From the NCBI GenBank assembly GCA_047620505.1, contig JBLHKS010000109.1, positions 1 through 24,189 on the forward strand: a stretch of 24,189 bases of DNA, given 5' to 3'. The position numbers and the translations under genes are program-made. This document shows, in pieces, positions 22,123-24,189 of the stretch. Each line of letters begins with the position of its first letter. Position 1 is the first letter of the stretch. Below the pieces are notes generated by a model. It ran no database searches, was not told the DNA's origin, and saw only the letters and a program-made list of their open reading frames with translations. Source of the stretch: JBLHKS01 sp047620505 (GTDB lineage Bacteria; Verrucomicrobiota; Verrucomicrobiia; Verrucomicrobiales; DEV007).

Positions 22123-22533
22123 GTGGTTCTGTTAATTGATGCCAAAGAAAATGCATCACATAATGTTAGAGATCGAAGAGCGCGGAAAAGACTCTCGAAG
22201 TTAGCTGGGAGTCAGAAGGCAGCTGCGCTCAAAGTGCAACGAGCCAGGGCCATGCTTGCAATGGACTGCGTCGTGTTAGTACAAGACAATCTCAATACGC
22301 ACAATAACGCATCGCTCTACAAGCGTTTCGCACCAGACAAAGCGCGTCGCCTTTCACAGAAACTTGAGGTACACTACACGCCCAAGCATGGAAGCTGGCT
22401 CAACATGGCCGAAATAGAAATTTCGCTGATGTCGCGCGCCGCGCTGAAACCCCGGATTCCAGGTCTTGAGCAATTCAGGCACATCAACAGTGCAAACGCT
22501 CAGGAAGTGTCCCTAACATCGTTAAAACACTGA
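22123..22533 (+). pseudogene. IS630-family transposase fragment (C-terminal part)
   Basis: A 136-codon remnant of a DDE transposase. VVLVQDNLNTHN carries the second catalytic Asp, and HYTPKHGSWLNMAEIEISLMS carries the final Glu; this block is the IS630-family signature. The N-terminal helix-turn-helix region and the first catalytic Asp are missing, and the C-terminus is degraded. The AT-rich stretch just before it (about 22062-22122) looks like the join between the integrase remnant and this fragment and includes a short GTTTAG/CTAAAC inverted repeat. The fragment cannot be active. Confidence 0.82.
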
Positions 22534-22590
22534 TGGATTGGAGGACTCCACGATGCGGAGTCCTTAAGAAGGATTAACCTTCAATCCATC
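22532..22590 (+). promoter_or_regulatory. Nested, competing stem-loops before the IS256-type transposase
   Basis: An inner hairpin AGGACTCC (22542-22549) / GGAGTCCT (22557-22564) with a 7-base loop sits inside an outer inverted repeat 22532-22544 / 22578-22590 (12 of 13 paired). The two share three bases, so they partly exclude each other. The outer repeat ends three bases before the transposase ATG. It could be the element's left terminal region or a brake on transposase expression. Confidence 0.5.
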
Positions 22591-22593
22591 CAA

Positions 22594-23835
22594 ATGACAC
22601 CTGAACAAATCATCGAAAAAGTGTTGGCGCAAGCCAACGACGACGACGCGGTCGAAGTTTTTCAAGAGACCCTGCGAAGTTGTGTAAGAATCGGCCTTTT
22701 CCGGGCGATGAAAGCAGAAGTTGACTTGCTGTGCGGGCCAAAATATCATCCTGACAAAGCCAGCGAGTTCCACCGTGCAGGCAGCGAAAAAGGCCATGCT
22801 TTCATCAACGGAACCAGGGAATCAATCCAACGCCCCAGAGTGCGCTCCACAGAAAGCCAGGAGATTGGCTTGGAGACCTATCGCCTCGCCAGCAATCAGC
22901 GAGGAGTTTTCGAGCAGGTCGTAGAAGCGATCAGCGCTGGTATGCCTGTCAGGGGCGTGGAGAAGTGTTTTAACGGTGCGGTAAAACGCACGCAGGCCAG
23001 CGAAATGTGGGTCGAAAAGAGTCGAGCCGAACTGGAGCGATTGCGCTCGCGTTCGCTTGTGGCTGAGGATTGGTTGGCAATGTGGATTGACGGCGTTCAC
23101 ATTGGAAACCAGCAATGTGTGGTGGCAGCGATCGGACTGCATGCCGACGGAACGAAGGAGGTTCTCGATTTCGAGCCCGGTGCCAGCGAGAGCGCTGAGG
23201 TGTGCCAGTTGCTGTTTGAGCGCATTCAGGACCGCGGATTTGGTCCGCCATTGGATCGGCGATTGCTGATCCTGCGTGATGATTCCAAAGCGCTGAAGAA
23301 GGCGATCAGCAAATTTTACCCGGAAGCTGTGCAGCAGGAATGCTTGATTCATTGCGAGCGTGTCGTGGGCGCAAAGCTCCCGAACAAGGCCAGAGAAGAA
23401 GCAACTCGGCTTTTCGCGAAGCTCCGAAATGCTGAAGGATCTGACGCAGGAAAAGAGGCTTTTGGCGAGCTTCTTAGTCATGTGGAGAAGCACAATCAGA
23501 ATGCAGCAGACTGTTTGCAGCAGAGGCAAGATGGTTTGCTGGCGTTTTTTGAGCTTAATGTCTCGGCGACTTTGAATCCAAATTTCCTAAGCACGAATGT
23601 TATAGAGAACGTGTTTCGAAATTGGCGAAAACACACTCATCACATCAAACGCTGGCGGACGAAGAAAAGCGACATGGTCAGCCGATGGGTGGCAACCGGG
23701 CTGCTGGCGGCCGAAGAGGGGTTCCGCCGAGTTCGCGGCCACTGTCATTTGTCGGAGCTGGAAGAGGCCCTGAAGCGCCAGCAAGTGGAGTTGGCTTCCG
23801 TTCAAGCAGAAGCCGCTACCGCGTCTTCTGCTTGA
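22594..23835 (+). mobile_element. IS256-family transposase, apparently full length
   Basis: A 413-residue mutator-type (IS256) transposase that cuts and joins the ends of its own element. The expected acidic residues are present: Asp in MWIDGVHIG, Asp in LLILRDDSKALKK and Glu in STNVIENVFRNWRKHTHHIKRW, followed by the family's C-terminal RWVATGLLAAEEGFRRVRG. HCERVVGAKLP matches the conserved region between the second Asp and the Glu. Length is typical and no internal stop or shift is seen, so it may be active. The coordinates cover only the coding part; I could not find matching terminal inverted repeats or a target duplication. It lies between the IS630 fragment and the pyruvate phosphate dikinase gene. 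Confidence 0.9.
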
Positions 23836-23858
23836 ACTCCAGCCGACTCCACTTGCTG
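23779..23858 (+). repeat. Long hairpin spanning the transposase stop codon
   Basis: The arms 23779-23812 and 23825-23858 are reverse complements at 30 of 34 positions around a 12-base loop. The stop TGA (23833-23835) lies in the right arm. It could end transcription, block antisense reading, or be part of the element's right end. Confidence 0.8.
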
Positions 23859-24015
23859 ATTGAATTTTCCCAAAACCTCAACTACGAATCAATAGCCTTC
23901 TCCGATCTTCAGAAGTTTTAACGACGGCAAAGACATCTCCCAATTCTGGCAAATCCCCCAACAAAACCAAAGAGTAATCCGTCACTTCCAACTCGATCGC
24001 GATAAGGCCGCCTGC

Positions 24016-24058
24016 GGCAACAAAAAGCCCCTGCCAAGTCTCCTCGGCAAGGGCTTTT
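24016..24058 (-). terminator. Rho-independent terminator of the pyruvate phosphate dikinase gene
   Basis: On the minus strand a 13-bp stem (24046-24058 with 24023-24035, one G-U pair) with a 10-base loop is followed by a U-rich run (24022-24026). It starts 24 bp after the stop codon at 24082. The one non-Watson-Crick position is a G-U wobble only on the minus-strand transcript, which supports the direction. Confidence 0.88.
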
Positions 24059-24081
24059 CGGATTTTGTCTTTCGGTGAGGC

Positions 24082-24189
24082 TTACCCCTCCAACGCCGCC
24101 TGAGCAGCTGCCAATCTCGCGATCGGGATCCGGAAGGGGCTGCAGCTGACGTAGTTCAGGCCAAGTTTGTGGCAGAACTTCCAACGGTG
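24082..24189 (-). CDS. ppdK: Pyruvate phosphate dikinase, C-terminal 35 residues (cut by window end)
   Basis: The last 35 codons of a gene that continues beyond the window. The peptide FCHKLGLNYVSCSPFRIPIA followed by RLAAAQAALEG is the highly conserved C-terminus of pyruvate phosphate dikinase, including the catalytic-domain Cys of the NYVSCSPFR motif. The enzyme interconverts pyruvate, ATP and phosphate with phosphoenolpyruvate, AMP and pyrophosphate in the cytosol. The stop is TAA at 24082-24084, with a terminator just beyond. It is ordinary chromosomal DNA and so marks the right border of the mobile-element patch. A near-match of the repeated palindrome (AGCAGCTGCC) lies at 24103-24112. 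Confidence 0.92.
   Translation of the reverse strand, partial: HRWKFCHKLGLNYVSCSPFRIPIARLAAAQAALEG

Noticed and set aside
23918..24184. An 88-codon minus-strand open frame at the right edge
   Set aside because: It overlaps the pyruvate phosphate dikinase C-terminus in another frame and reads through its terminator.

Overview
The window most likely comes from a heterotrophic PVC-group bacterium, probably Verrucomicrobiota. The evidence is a PSD1-type cytochrome/DUF1549/DUF1553 protein with its DUF1501 partner, two sulfatases, an SSS-family symporter, a PAS-AraC regulator, GC-rich coding DNA and palindromic repeats. No rRNA is present, so the phylum is an inference.

Left part (1-12199): a secreted sulfatase, cut by the window edge, is divergent from a PAS-AraC regulator. 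A long minus-strand unit follows. Read in transcription order it is a PSD1 protein (12199->8876), a 1385-residue CHAT protease-STAND NTPase-TPR protein (8806->4649), an alpha/beta hydrolase of DUF900 type whose start overlaps the previous stop in ATGA (4652->3291), and a Tat-exported DUF1501 protein (3247->1874). PSD1 and DUF1501 genes are usually neighbours. Here a two-gene, conflict-system-like cassette lies between them, and it is the best candidate for an undescribed system. The CHAT/NTPase linker is encoded by a REP-like palindrome, and the TPR part has much lower GC than the rest of the gene.

Middle (12200-17926): a 144-bp imperfect palindrome sits in an intergenic gap. Beyond it, on the minus strand, are a sodium/solute symporter translationally coupled to a sulfatase without signal peptide (import, then cytosolic desulfation), a small membrane-anchored protein, and a secreted TPR protein broken by a frameshift.

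Right part (17927-24189): a phosphoglucomutase/phosphomannomutase, a double-CDGSH iron-sulfur protein, a probably frameshifted small secreted protein and a lipoprotein. Then comes tRNA-Ser(GCU), followed by an eroded integration site: phased short repeats, a truncated tyrosine recombinase, an IS630-family fragment and an apparently full-length IS256-family transposase. The window ends in the C-terminus of pyruvate phosphate dikinase with its terminator.

One feature spans most of the window. The palindrome AGCAGCTGCT occurs ten times exactly (about 0.03 expected), seven of them as the 12-mer CAGCAGCTGCTG. It lies in genes in different reading frames and also between genes, resembling the HIP1 palindrome of cyanobacteria. 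No exact copy occurs in the CHAT-gene body or in the mobile-element region.
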